64,000 bases of DNA from Ruegeria lacuscaerulensis (GTDB lineage Bacteria; Pseudomonadota; Alphaproteobacteria; Rhodobacterales; Rhodobacteraceae): assembly GCF_013033355.1 (NCBI RefSeq), contig NZ_WQDY01000008.1, forward strand, positions 163,529 through 227,528, read 5' to 3'. This document shows, piece by piece, positions 34,705 through 43,429 of the stretch. The position numbers and the translations under genes were made by a program. The notes below the pieces were generated by a model. That model worked only from the letters and a program-made list of their open reading frames with translations, was not told the origin of the DNA and did no database searches. Numbering within the stretch: position 1 is the first letter of the stretch; each line of letters starts with the position of its first letter.

Positions 34705-35457
34705 TCAGAATTGGTAGGTTGCTCCAATCAGGGGGCCGGACTGATCGAATTTGAAATCATCCCCATCTATCTCGTGATCAAACGAAATGTAGCGATAACC
34801 GCCGCGGATCATCCATCGGTCGTTGATCTCATAATCTGCGGTCAGCAGTACCTGCCATGTTTCACTGCCGCTTCTGAACCCACCGTAGTCGAAAAATGCT
34901 GCTCCCGACCACCGGTCAGCCAAGTCGAACCGAGCCCTGACCCCGATAACAGGATCCGTCCAGCTTTCGTTGACATTCACGGAGCGACCGGGGGCCGCAC
35001 CCGGTAGAACCGTCAGATCGGTTTCCGTCTTGAACCAACGAAACCCGGCAGCAAGATCCACGGTGGACTTTTCTGTGCTCAAAACCCGGTACCCCAAAAA
35101 GCCGCTTAGAAACTGCGTCGTCAACGACGTCTCCAACCCTGAGCTGTTGGGAGTCGGGGCGCTGTTGCTGAACGACAAGTCCGTATAGTTGTAATCCCCC
35201 AATATGGACCATTGGCCGTTGGTCGCCGCGAATGTACCCATAAAGGCCAAATCAAGGTTTTCCAGCGCGTCCGAAAACGAGAGTGTCCCTTCTAAAGTAC
35301 CAATTGCCGTTTCAGTCGATACGTTTGTTTCTGGCGTAAACAGGTAGATCGTCGCCTGATATGACCAATCCGACTGTTGCGCCAGCGCAGAGATCGGAGC
35401 GCAGGCGGCAAACATCAAGCCTGCGGTTGCGTCCCTTAATCTTGTAATCCGGCCCAT
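34705..35457 (-). CDS. Outer-membrane beta-barrel protein
   Basis: A 250-residue exported protein. After a signal peptide ending SALA|QQ, alternating hydrophobic/polar strands with aromatic girdle residues run to the C-terminal GPLIGATYQF, whose final Phe is the usual BAM signal. About ten strands can be counted. AGGAGG eight bases before the ATG at 35457 fixes the start. It is 38 bases downstream of the DUF3179 gene on the same strand. Possibly a porin-like or structural barrel for the sulfatase/DUF3179 group; no ligand can be named. Confidence 0.8.
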   Translation of the reverse strand: MGRITRLRDATAGLMFAACAPISALAQQSDWSYQATIYLFTPETNVSTETAIGTLEGTLSFSDALENLDLAFMGTFAATNGQWSILGDYNYTDLSFSNSAPTPNSSGLETSLTTQFLSGFLGYRVLSTEKSTVDLAAGFRWFKTETDLTVLPGAAPGRSVNVNESWTDPVIGVRARFDLADRWSGAAFFDYGGFRSGSETWQVLLTADYEINDRWMIRGGYRYISFDHEIDGDDFKFDQSGPLIGATYQF

Positions 35458-35495
35458 TTGTTTCCTCCTGTCGTTCAAACACTAGTCGATGTGCT

Positions 35496-36740
35496 TTAAG
35501 CTGCGGTGCTGGTATCCTGCTTCTGTCCTAGGCTGACGCGGTTGATATCAGTGCTTGGAAAGAACTCGGCCCAGACATGCCAAAAGACACCTGCGCGCAG
35601 CGTCTCGACACGTCGTAGCCTGCCCTGATCCGACATGCCCCAGAAATCGCACCGGGTTACAGGTACGCCACTGTCGTTGTACCAAATCCCCAGGCTTTCA
35701 TACTTGGGGTCCAAGCTCACGACCACATCGCGCCCGCCGACATTCGCATTCACGATCCAGTTGTTGTCGATCACAAAGTCATCGGTCCAGCAGGCGGCGT
35801 CCTTACCGATCGTAATTCCCCAGACATAGGTTTTATTTGGCAAACGCTCGTCCGTGCGGTCCATGTTGTCCATAACGGGCGCGTCCTCTTGGTGTTGGCG
35901 TCCGATTCCCCATCCGAAAGTGATCTCTGTGACCATGTCCAGCAGCCGAAGCATGGGATTGGGCGAGGGTTTGTTCAGAAAAACCTCTCCGGCCGGGAAT
36001 GCCTTTTGAAAGCCGCGAAAGGTCATTCTGTAGGTTGGCCAAGGCGTCATCTGTGCCTCGGGGCGCACAGGGCAGGCTGGGCCTTCGGCGTATTTGTCGT
36101 GATCGGCTTCGCGAAACCCATAGATATGCTGGATTGGCTCACCAGATTCGTTATCCCGCAGGATCAGGTTGTTGCCGTGCTGGGCCAAGACCTCGAGGTT
36201 CAGCCGTTTGCCTTCGATCCTTGGGATGTAACCCTGCCCAAGGTTGGCCATCGCGCAATAGGTCATCACGATATCCTCGCCCCCTAGACCGTCTGTATTC
36301 CCAGCAAGATGCGGCCGCATGATCTGTGCGTCCGGGTGCGCGCGGGCAAAGCCGTTATTTTCGATCACGATGACAGGAGCGGTTGGACCGACATATTTGC
36401 GGGCTTCGTCAATTGGGAAATAGGCGGCGTCGTTTAGTTGGTTCCTTAGTCCCAAATGCACCCACACATAGGGAAAGCCATAAAGGAAAACCGTCAGCAA
36501 TGCTGCAATCACCCACAGCCAGAACGGTCCGCTGCCCGTAATGAAATGCGCCAGAGTGGCGACCACGAAACCGCCAAGGCCAACTGCGATCAACTGATAT
36601 TCATGTCGGATAAACCGTATCATGTTCTTGCGTTTTACGGTCAACACCATCTGGGATACGTCGCCCAGATCGCGAAAATAGACAAAGCCGATACCCAACG
36701 AAATGACTAAGCCAAGCGCAAATAGAATGCTTCCGACCAT
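35496..36740 (-). CDS. DUF3179-like membrane-anchored protein
   Basis: A 414-residue protein. Three hydrophobic helices (about 3-22, 50-68, 72-92) anchor it, followed by a soluble domain resembling DUF3179, with IVMTYCAMANLGQGYIPRIEG, HGNNLILRDNESGEPIQHIYG and WPTYRMTFRGFQKAFPAGEVF. GGAGA six bases before the ATG supports the start. Sits 32 bases after the sulfatase gene, same strand, so the sulfatase, this gene and the barrel gene form an operon. DUF3179 has no characterised reaction that I know of. Confidence 0.72.
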   Translation of the reverse strand: MVGSILFALGLVISLGIGFVYFRDLGDVSQMVLTVKRKNMIRFIRHEYQLIAVGLGGFVVATLAHFITGSGPFWLWVIAALLTVFLYGFPYVWVHLGLRNQLNDAAYFPIDEARKYVGPTAPVIVIENNGFARAHPDAQIMRPHLAGNTDGLGGEDIVMTYCAMANLGQGYIPRIEGKRLNLEVLAQHGNNLILRDNESGEPIQHIYGFREADHDKYAEGPACPVRPEAQMTPWPTYRMTFRGFQKAFPAGEVFLNKPSPNPMLRLLDMVTEITFGWGIGRQHQEDAPVMDNMDRTDERLPNKTYVWGITIGKDAACWTDDFVIDNNWIVNANVGGRDVVVSLDPKYESLGIWYNDSGVPVTRCDFWGMSDQGRLRRVETLRAGVFWHVWAEFFPSTDINRVSLGQKQDTSTAA

Positions 36741-36772
36741 CTGCTTCTCCTGAATTGAAACCAGTTACCGAG

Positions 36773-38440
36773 TTATTGCTGAGGTGACGCGCGTTTGATC
36801 AAGAACGCGTCGACGGCTTTCTGAGTTTCGGGGCGAATGTTCTCGATCCCCTCATACGGCGCGCCATACGCGGGTGGGGTGTCGGGGAACTTTTCCTTGC
36901 GGGCCATGTGACGCCCCAAAATCCGCGCGAATTCCTGCCCGCCCCAGGCACCCACCTCGGTCGAAACCGAATATTCTTCACGTGTGTCGCGGTAGAGATC
37001 GAAAAACTTTGCCAGAATCGCGCTTTCACCCGGGCCAGGGAGTTTTAGTTTTAGCTGATCTTTTACTACCGCCTCAGGTTTGTTGACCGAATAGATAATG
37101 ACGTGGTCGCGGCGCGCCTTGGTTTCATCAGCAAACAGCAAAGCAGCAGACTGATCGACCCCGTCCACCAGCCGATCCCGAGGGATGTACTGATCAGCCC
37201 CTGCGAAACGCGATAGTGTCGTATAGAGGTCTGAAACATGGATTATGCTGTTCAGCAGACCATCAGCTTCGATCATGCCTGGCCAGCGGATAAAGGCATC
37301 GACGCGGACACCGCCTTCGGTCGTATCGCCTTTCCCTCCTGCGTAGATCAGCGGCGTGAATCCGGATTGCGGCGCGTATTTGGTGAAATGACCGTTGTCG
37401 CCCATGACGACTACGACAGTGTTTTCGGACACGCCCAGGTCATCCATTCGCGTGAACAGCTCGCCCAGCCACTGGTCCAGCAACTGCATCTTGTCAACGT
37501 AGAGGCCACCGTTCACACTTTCGGGGCCTGATCGTCCGGCGCGGGTATTGTCCAGTGGTATCATTGGCCAATACTGCAGAAAAAACGGCTCGTCGCCTTC
37601 AGCGAGGCGCTCGAGTTCTTCCAGAGTCTTGTCCTGAAATGCCTGGTTCATTTCATCATATTTTTCTGCGTTCCACCTTTCGCCGGGCTGCATTCGGATC
37701 TCGCGGATCGGCCCGCCGGCTTCGCCCTCGATCACGGTCATCATCGCGGCGGCATCAGGGCGGAACCAACCGTCCAGAGTGTACTTGTCATCAAAGTCCC
37801 GGATCGCGACCGAGACCTGTTCTTTTATCGCGTCGTCATTGAAGATTGTAAGCTGGCCCTGTTGATGGATCGCGTGTTGGGCGTAGTCGAACCCCTGGTT
37901 CATAGCCCAGCTTTCAGCGATATCGCCCATGTGCCATTTCCCAACATGGCTAGTAGCGTATCCCGCTTGCTTCAGAACTTCGGCGAGCGTGACTTCACCA
38001 TCAGGCAGCCCGAACCCGGCAATGTCGACGGTTGTGTCGCCCATACCCATTCGCACTGGCAAGCGTCCTGTCATTTGCGCCACGCGGGTTGGGGTGCATG
38101 ATGGCTCGGTATACATCCGGACCATCCTTAGGGCCTGATCCGAAAAATCGTTGATATTCGGCGTTTCATAACCACGAACTGCGTTCAACTCGGGGATTCC
38201 CATGTCACCAAACCCCATGTCGTCGATCAATACGCTGACGATATTCGGGGGTCTACCACCGTTCTGGTCCTGAAAGGCTGCCAATGCCGCATCGACCACA
38301 GAGTCGTCCTGCGCCCATTGATCGGCGTGTTGGGCGTGAAGAATATAGTATTCAGCATCGTGTTGAATCGCTTCGTTTTGCGCAGAGGCGAATGAAGCGC
38401 TCAAACTTGCTGTCAGAACAAGAAGGCAGGACAATCTCAT
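36773..38440 (-). CDS. Exported arylsulfatase-type enzyme
   Basis: A 555-residue type I sulfatase. After a signal peptide (cut near FASA|QN) come the metal pair in LIDDMGFGD (Asp73, Asp74) and the formylglycine site CTPTR with Cys115, a variant of CxPSR that keeps Pro and Arg. Further family motifs are GKWHMGD (about 181-187) and the C-terminal MGDNGH. The ATG at 38440 has AAGGGG upstream. It should hydrolyse sulfate esters in the periplasm after cysteine oxidation by a formylglycine-generating enzyme, which is not in the window. First gene of the operon with DUF3179 and the barrel protein. Confidence 0.9.
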   Translation of the reverse strand: MRLSCLLVLTASLSASFASAQNEAIQHDAEYYILHAQHADQWAQDDSVVDAALAAFQDQNGGRPPNIVSVLIDDMGFGDMGIPELNAVRGYETPNINDFSDQALRMVRMYTEPSCTPTRVAQMTGRLPVRMGMGDTTVDIAGFGLPDGEVTLAEVLKQAGYATSHVGKWHMGDIAESWAMNQGFDYAQHAIHQQGQLTIFNDDAIKEQVSVAIRDFDDKYTLDGWFRPDAAAMMTVIEGEAGGPIREIRMQPGERWNAEKYDEMNQAFQDKTLEELERLAEGDEPFFLQYWPMIPLDNTRAGRSGPESVNGGLYVDKMQLLDQWLGELFTRMDDLGVSENTVVVVMGDNGHFTKYAPQSGFTPLIYAGGKGDTTEGGVRVDAFIRWPGMIEADGLLNSIIHVSDLYTTLSRFAGADQYIPRDRLVDGVDQSAALLFADETKARRDHVIIYSVNKPEAVVKDQLKLKLPGPGESAILAKFFDLYRDTREEYSVSTEVGAWGGQEFARILGRHMARKEKFPDTPPAYGAPYEGIENIRPETQKAVDAFLIKRASPQQ

Positions 38441-38741
38441 TAGTTTCCCCTTGTTTTTAAATGAATCTCCGGGTGAGAAAGGCAATCGTATATCACATTG
38501 AAACATCAGAATGTGACGCAGGCAAGAGAAATGCCTTAGACGGAATGACCCTCAGACACTAGGGATCTGAGATCGGTAAGGTGGCTGTTCGTTCAGAAAT
38601 TGTGAACAACGACCATAAGTCGTCGGAATTATCTTCGGCCAAGCGCCAAAAAAAGGGTGATTTTGGCGCAAAATGCCTGGTTAATATTGGGTTAAAGTTG
38701 CACGGGTAATTTGTATTCGTGGTTAAAGTAACGAGTAGAAT

Positions 38742-38936
38742 ATGTTTAAATCTATGTTGAGAGAGCCGTTCCCGGCACACTGGAAAACTGCCATCGCCAC
38801 GCGTCTGGGGAACGGCTCTTCTAAGCAGAACAGAGAAATGCTTGAACTGGCTCTGCCAGCCGCCGCATGCGTATGCCTGCTGCTGTACTGGCTGAAAAGC
38901 GCCTCCGTCGAAAGCTATGTTTCGGTCCTGATGTAA
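38742..38936 (+). CDS. Possible small membrane protein overlapping an inverted repeat
   Basis: A 64-residue open frame in a 617-base gap (38441-39057) between the sulfatase and the dipeptide-type transporter. It has one hydrophobic stretch (ALPAAACVCLLLYWL) and a basic N-terminal half. No convincing ribosome site precedes it. Nucleotides 38762-38819 hold a 12-bp inverted repeat, so the frame may be chance. The rest of the gap shows nothing I can name. Confidence 0.3.
   Translation: MFKSMLREPFPAHWKTAIATRLGNGSSKQNREMLELALPAAACVCLLLYWLKSASVESYVSVLM
38762..38819. repeat. 12-bp inverted repeat with 34-base loop
   Basis: AGAGCCGTTCCC (38762-38773) is exactly complementary to GGGAACGGCTCT (38808-38819). 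There is no T tract on either side for a terminator. It could be a structured RNA or a palindromic mobile remnant. Confidence 0.5.
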
Positions 38937-39057
38937 AGCGGGTTGCTACAACCTCGGTATTGCTTCGAGTCCTCGGTATCAGACCGCAGCAGTGGTTATA
39001 AATTCTGATACATGTCGGCAGCGCTTTGAGTAAGCTGAAGAGCACCTCATACGAGCG

Positions 39058-40191
39058 CTAAACTGCACCCTTAGGGCCGGACCCTGACGCTTTCTGGTGC
39101 CTTTCAAAATTGAAGTCTTCCGCAAAATGACAGGCTACGAAATGGTCTGTATCCAGTTCTCGCCACGCCGGAACTTCGGTTTTGCAGCGATCTTTTGCAA
39201 AGGGGCATCGGGTGTGAAACCGACACCCTGACGGCGCAGCCAGCGGGTTCGGGATTTCCCCCTTTAAACGGATCGGGTCATAATCTGCGTCGGGGTCCGC
39301 CGTGGGAATCGCGCTAAGCAGCGCGTGTGTGTAGGGATGTTTTGGCGCAAAAAACAGCTTTTCAGTCGGGGCATATTCCACGAATTTCCCGACATACAAT
39401 ACCGCCACGCGGTGCGACATCTGTGCGACGACACTCAGATCATGGGCGATAAACAGGAACGAGACACCCATCTCATCCTGTAGATCTTTTAGCAGATTCA
39501 CGATTTCTGCCTGAATCGAGACATCCAGGGCCGAGACGCTTTCGTCGCAAACGACAAACTTTGGCTTGGACACCAAAGCCCGTGCGATACAGATTCGTTG
39601 CCGTTGCCCGCCGGAAAAAGCATGAGGAAAACGGCGCAAGTGTTCGAGGTTCAATTTGCATCGCGCGGCTATTTCACGAACGCGGGCGTCGATCTTGGCT
39701 CGGTCTTTGAACTTGCCTGACGCCACCAACGGTTCGGCAATTATATCGCGGACTGTCATTCGTGGGTTTAAAGACGAGTAGGGATCCTGAAACACGAGGC
39801 TCATTTCAGGCCGAAAGGCGCGCAGAAGGTCGCCAGCAAGGTTGTGGACGTTGATCCCTCCTTCTCGGAAGGCCATGTTCATTTTCGACCTTACCTTGCG
39901 CAGCTCAGTCTCGGATGCGTGGGCCAGATCGATGTCAGCCTTGTTTTTGCGGTGAAAAATCACCTCGCCATCCGTCGGATCAATCGCGCGCAGGATCGCG
40001 CGGCCAACGGTTGTTTTACCCGATCCGGACTCTCCGACCAGTCCGACAGTCTCGCCACGTTTGATATCGAAACTGACACCGTCAACCGCACGCAGCATCT
40101 GCACTTCGGTTCTGAACAGCTTGCGCGTTTTGATCGGGAAATGGACCGAAAGGTCTTTCACCTCGATCAGAGTATCGTGTTTCGGGGTCAT
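39058..40191 (-). CDS. Dipeptide/oligopeptide ABC transporter ATPase (DppF-type) with an insertion
   Basis: A 377-residue ATPase. Walker [10 protein letters not shown] is near 55-63, signature [15 protein letters not shown] and Walker B follow, with the C-terminal oligopeptide motif [15 protein letters not shown]. About 25-30 extra residues ([20 protein letters not shown]) precede the Q-loop [12 protein letters not shown], where relatives pass directly from the RRRMQ-type helix to VFQDP. The ATG at 40191 overlaps the stop of the partner ATPase (ATGA). Supplies energy with the 40188-41198 product to the importer encoded through 45484. Confidence 0.92.
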   Translation of the reverse strand: MTPKHDTLIEVKDLSVHFPIKTRKLFRTEVQMLRAVDGVSFDIKRGETVGLVGESGSGKTTVGRAILRAIDPTDGEVIFHRKNKADIDLAHASETELRKVRSKMNMAFREGGINVHNLAGDLLRAFRPEMSLVFQDPYSSLNPRMTVRDIIAEPLVASGKFKDRAKIDARVREIAARCKLNLEHLRRFPHAFSGGQRQRICIARALVSKPKFVVCDESVSALDVSIQAEIVNLLKDLQDEMGVSFLFIAHDLSVVAQMSHRVAVLYVGKFVEYAPTEKLFFAPKHPYTHALLSAIPTADPDADYDPIRLKGEIPNPLAAPSGCRFHTRCPFAKDRCKTEVPAWRELDTDHFVACHFAEDFNFERHQKASGSGPKGAV

Positions 40192-41198
40192 GCGGCGTTC
40201 CGATCTTTGTCGCTGTGCAACCAGCAGCGTACTGCGCGGCCGGGAATAGTTGAGACCTCGGTCGGCGCTGTCACGTCGCAGGTCCCCGCGATCGCTTGGG
40301 CGCATCGGGTATGAAATGGACAGCCTGTTGGGCGCGCGGTCGGGCTGGGGATATCTCCCGGCACCGGTTTCAGGCGGTCGTGCAGGTGTTCGACGCTGGG
40401 GATCGCGTCCAACAAACCCTGGGTATAGGGATGCTGCGGATTTCTGATCACGTCCCGGGCGGGGCCGCGCTCGACGATAGTTCCCAGATACATCACGGCA
40501 ACGTCGTCGGCGATCTGGGCGATCACGCCAAGGTCATGGGTGATGAAAATCATGCCCATGCCAAGATCGCGTTGCAGATCGCGCATCAGGTCCAACACCT
40601 GAGCCTGAATAGTCACATCCAGCGCCGTAGTCGGTTCATCTGCGATCAACAGGGCAGGGCCGGCAGACAGGGTCAGTGCGATCATGGCGCGCTGTCGCAT
40701 CCCGCCAGACAATTCGTGCGGGTACTGGTCAACCCGTGCAGAGGCATTCGATATGCCGACTTTGTTCAGCATCTCGATTGCATATTCTCGCGCGGCGCGC
40801 TTTTTCAGCCCGCGATGCAACATGATGGCTTCCATCATCTGATTGCCGATCGTGTAAACAGGCGAGAAACTGGCCATTGGTTCCTGAAAAATCATCCCGA
40901 TCTCGCCGCCCCGAATCCGGCGCAGTTCCTTGCTGCCGGTTTTCAAGCGGCCAAGCGCGATCTCTTTCCCGGCCTTGTCTGTGTAAGTCATCCGGGTTTC
41001 ACCGCTCAACGAGGCGTTGCCGGGCAAAAGCTGCATCAGGGCCTTGGTTGAAATCGACTTGCCCGATCCGGACTCCCCCACCAAGCCCAGCGTTCTGCCC
41101 GCCTCGACCCCAAAGGTGACGTCGTGCACCGGGGTGATGACACCTTCGCTGGTGCGAAACGAAATCGACAGGTTTTCTACAGTCAGCATTTTCGGCAT
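40188..41198 (-). CDS. Dipeptide/oligopeptide ABC transporter ATPase (DppD-type)
   Basis: A 336-residue ATPase: Walker A GESGSGKS near 36-43, [13 protein letters not shown] signature, Walker [15 protein letters not shown] and the C-terminal [10 protein letters not shown] cluster of the oligopeptide family. The ATG at 41198 lies one base after the permease stop; the frame upstream (to 41249) is inside that gene. Forms the heterodimeric motor with the DppF-type product. Confidence 0.93.
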   Translation of the reverse strand: MPKMLTVENLSISFRTSEGVITPVHDVTFGVEAGRTLGLVGESGSGKSISTKALMQLLPGNASLSGETRMTYTDKAGKEIALGRLKTGSKELRRIRGGEIGMIFQEPMASFSPVYTIGNQMMEAIMLHRGLKKRAAREYAIEMLNKVGISNASARVDQYPHELSGGMRQRAMIALTLSAGPALLIADEPTTALDVTIQAQVLDLMRDLQRDLGMGMIFITHDLGVIAQIADDVAVMYLGTIVERGPARDVIRNPQHPYTQGLLDAIPSVEHLHDRLKPVPGDIPSPTARPTGCPFHTRCAQAIAGTCDVTAPTEVSTIPGRAVRCWLHSDKDRNAA

Positions 41199-41199
41199 T

Positions 41200-42342
41200 T
41201 CAGTGCGCCTCCGAGTACGGATCGGCGGCATCGCGCAGCCCGTCGCCAATCACGGTAAAGGCCAGTACGGCAACAACGACAAAGATCGCGGGGATGAACA
41301 GCCAGGGTGTCTGTTCGATTGCCCGCACCGATTGCGCTTGTTGCAACAGCACCCCCCACGAGACCGAGGGTGGACGCAGACCCAGCCCAACAAAGGAGAG
41401 CGCCGTTTCCGACAGGATCATGTAAGGAAAGCTGATCACCAGATCGACGATGATGAAACTGGTAAAGCTGGGCAGCATGTGTTGCGCGATAATCCGACCG
41501 GGCCGCGCACCTGCCAGCCGCGCGGCGATCACATAATCCTCGTTCCGGATCGACAGCAGCTGCGACCGTATCCGCCGCGCCAGCGTGGGCCAGCCGAACA
41601 GGCCCAGGATCAGGGTCATGGCGAAATAGACCTGCGTGGTCGACCACTCCTTGGGCATGGCGGCGGCCAACCCCATGTAAAGCGGGATGATGGGGACCAC
41701 GCGGATCACCTCTGTCACGCGCTGGATGATATTGTCGATCACGCCCGCGAAATACCCCGCAATGCCGCCGATGATCAGCGCCAGAACAAAAGAGATCATC
41801 ACCCCGATCACCCCGATCGACAATGAAGTTCGGGTGGCATAGATCGTTCGGCTGAACACGTCGCGACCCAGATCGTCAGTGCCCCAGAAATGGATTTTCT
41901 GGTCAACATCGGGGTTTAGCCCCACCAGATGCCGGTCCGTCGGAATAAGACCCAACAGCTTGACTGGTTCACCTTTGACAAAGACATGCAGATAGTGCCG
42001 CACTTCGGGATCAGGGACCGAGATGGCACGCAGGGTGACCGGATCACGCTCCGTCTTGGTGCCGTTTACAAAGGGAAAAACGGAACAGCCCCCCGCATCG
42101 CAGAAACGCGGTACCTGCGGTGCGCCTTCGATATAGTTGGTATCCCGCGTCACTGGTCCGTAGGGGGCAACAAACTCGGCGAAAATCCCGGCCAGAAACA
42201 TCAACCCCAGTACCGAGGCTGCCATCATGGCGGCGCGGTGACGGCGGAACCGCCACCAGATCAGGGTCCATTGCGAGGCCGAGTAGTATTTGAGCCGCGC
42301 TTCCTCGGCGGTAGTGTCTGTTTGATGTGTTGCATCGGTCAT
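41200..42342 (-). CDS. Dipeptide/oligopeptide ABC transporter permease (DppC-type)
   Basis: A 380-residue membrane protein with a first helix near 38-58, a periplasmic loop rich in Cys and Pro (about 80-150; ends with LGTDDLGRDVFSR-like text WGTDDLGRDVFSR), and five further helices with the EAA loop AARLAGARPGRII. The DDLGRD motif is diagnostic of DppC/OppC. It starts three bases after the DppB-type gene. The periplasmic loop is longer than in E. coli DppC (300 residues). Confidence 0.93.
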   Translation of the reverse strand: MTDATHQTDTTAEEARLKYYSASQWTLIWWRFRRHRAAMMAASVLGLMFLAGIFAEFVAPYGPVTRDTNYIEGAPQVPRFCDAGGCSVFPFVNGTKTERDPVTLRAISVPDPEVRHYLHVFVKGEPVKLLGLIPTDRHLVGLNPDVDQKIHFWGTDDLGRDVFSRTIYATRTSLSIGVIGVMISFVLALIIGGIAGYFAGVIDNIIQRVTEVIRVVPIIPLYMGLAAAMPKEWSTTQVYFAMTLILGLFGWPTLARRIRSQLLSIRNEDYVIAARLAGARPGRIIAQHMLPSFTSFIIVDLVISFPYMILSETALSFVGLGLRPPSVSWGVLLQQAQSVRAIEQTPWLFIPAIFVVVAVLAFTVIGDGLRDAADPYSEAH

Positions 42343-42345
42343 GGA

Positions 42346-43338
42346 TCAGGCCCCCAGTTTGATGCGCGGGTCCAGCCATGCCAGCAACAGATCGGACACG
42401 AAATTCATGAACACGATGGTGAAGGTCAGCATCAGCAGGATGGCCCCCGCCACGTTCATATCCAGGTCCAGATAAGCACGCAGCAACAGCTCTCCCAGTT
42501 CGGTCAGGCCCAGCACCACGGCAACGATGGGCAGTTCGGAAAAGATGCGGTTCACGTCGAACCCGATGGTCGAGACCACTGGGTTGATCGCCAGCCGCGT
42601 CGGGTATTTGATCAGCAGCCGTAACTCGGGCACGCCGCGCGCGCGGGCGGCTGTGACGGACAGCTTGTTCAGTTCGTCCGACATGGTGGCCCGCACGGTC
42701 TGTATCTGGATCGCCACCGCCGACCAGGCCAGTACGACCGCAGGTAGCCACAGATGCTTGATCAGATCCCAGACTTTGCCAACCGACCAGGACGCATCGC
42801 GGTACTGGTCGGAAAACAACCCTCCGATATCGGCGCCAAACCAGCGGTTCGCGAAATACAGCATCACCAGGGCCAGCAGGAAGTTTGGCAGCGCCAGACC
42901 CAGGTAGGAGAACACCGTCAAACCATAATCGACTGCTGACCCACGTCGCACCGCAGCAAAGATGCCGATGGGGATCGACACGATGTAGGTCAGCAGCAGA
43001 GTCGAGAACAAGATACCGGCCGTCAGCCAGACCTTGTCCCCAATCACTTTGGCCACCGAAGTTTCAAACGCAAAAGCCTGCCCGAAATCGCCGCGCAGAA
43101 CGATGCCTCCGATCCAGTCGAAGTATCGCAGCAGCATGGGCTTATCCAAACCCAGATCGCGGCGGATCGCCTCGATATCTGCCTCGGTGACGTTGACACC
43201 GGTGCCCGAATATTTGCGGAACGCATAACGGTCAGCATAGTCGCCAGGCGGCAGTTCCATGATCAGAAAGACCATCACCGATACCAGCAGCATCGTGATG
43301 ACCATCCCGACGAGACGTTCCAGAGTGAATCTCAGCAC
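42346..43338 (-). CDS. Dipeptide/oligopeptide ABC transporter permease (DppB-type)
   Basis: A 330-residue permease with six helices and the DppB/OppB pattern: MLRFTLERLVGMVITMLLVS at the start, the GDFGQAFAF motif near 95-103 and the cytoplasmic EAA loop TAARARGVPELRLLIKYPTR. The C-terminal segment SDLLLAWLDPRIKLGA is typical. A strong hairpin separates it from the binding-protein gene 91 bases upstream, as is common when the binding protein is overproduced. Confidence 0.93.
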   Translation of the reverse strand: MLRFTLERLVGMVITMLLVSVMVFLIMELPPGDYADRYAFRKYSGTGVNVTEADIEAIRRDLGLDKPMLLRYFDWIGGIVLRGDFGQAFAFETSVAKVIGDKVWLTAGILFSTLLLTYIVSIPIGIFAAVRRGSAVDYGLTVFSYLGLALPNFLLALVMLYFANRWFGADIGGLFSDQYRDASWSVGKVWDLIKHLWLPAVVLAWSAVAIQIQTVRATMSDELNKLSVTAARARGVPELRLLIKYPTRLAINPVVSTIGFDVNRIFSELPIVAVVLGLTELGELLLRAYLDLDMNVAGAILLMLTFTIVFMNFVSDLLLAWLDPRIKLGA

Positions 43339-43373
43339 TTAAAAATCCCCCATCCGGTCCCACAAGAGGGGCC

Positions 43374-43404
43374 AAAACCGGAGCGCAGTCATCCCGCGCT
43401 CCGG
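43374..43404 (-). terminator. Hairpin between binding-protein and DppB-type genes
   Basis: A perfect 9-bp stem, CCGGAGCGC with GCGCTCCGG (43378-43404, nine-base loop), followed on the minus strand by four T. It begins 26 bases after the binding-protein stop. It probably works as a partial terminator that lowers downstream expression. Confidence 0.75.
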
Positions 43405-43429
43405 TCCGGTTTTCAGACTGTGTTCTGTG

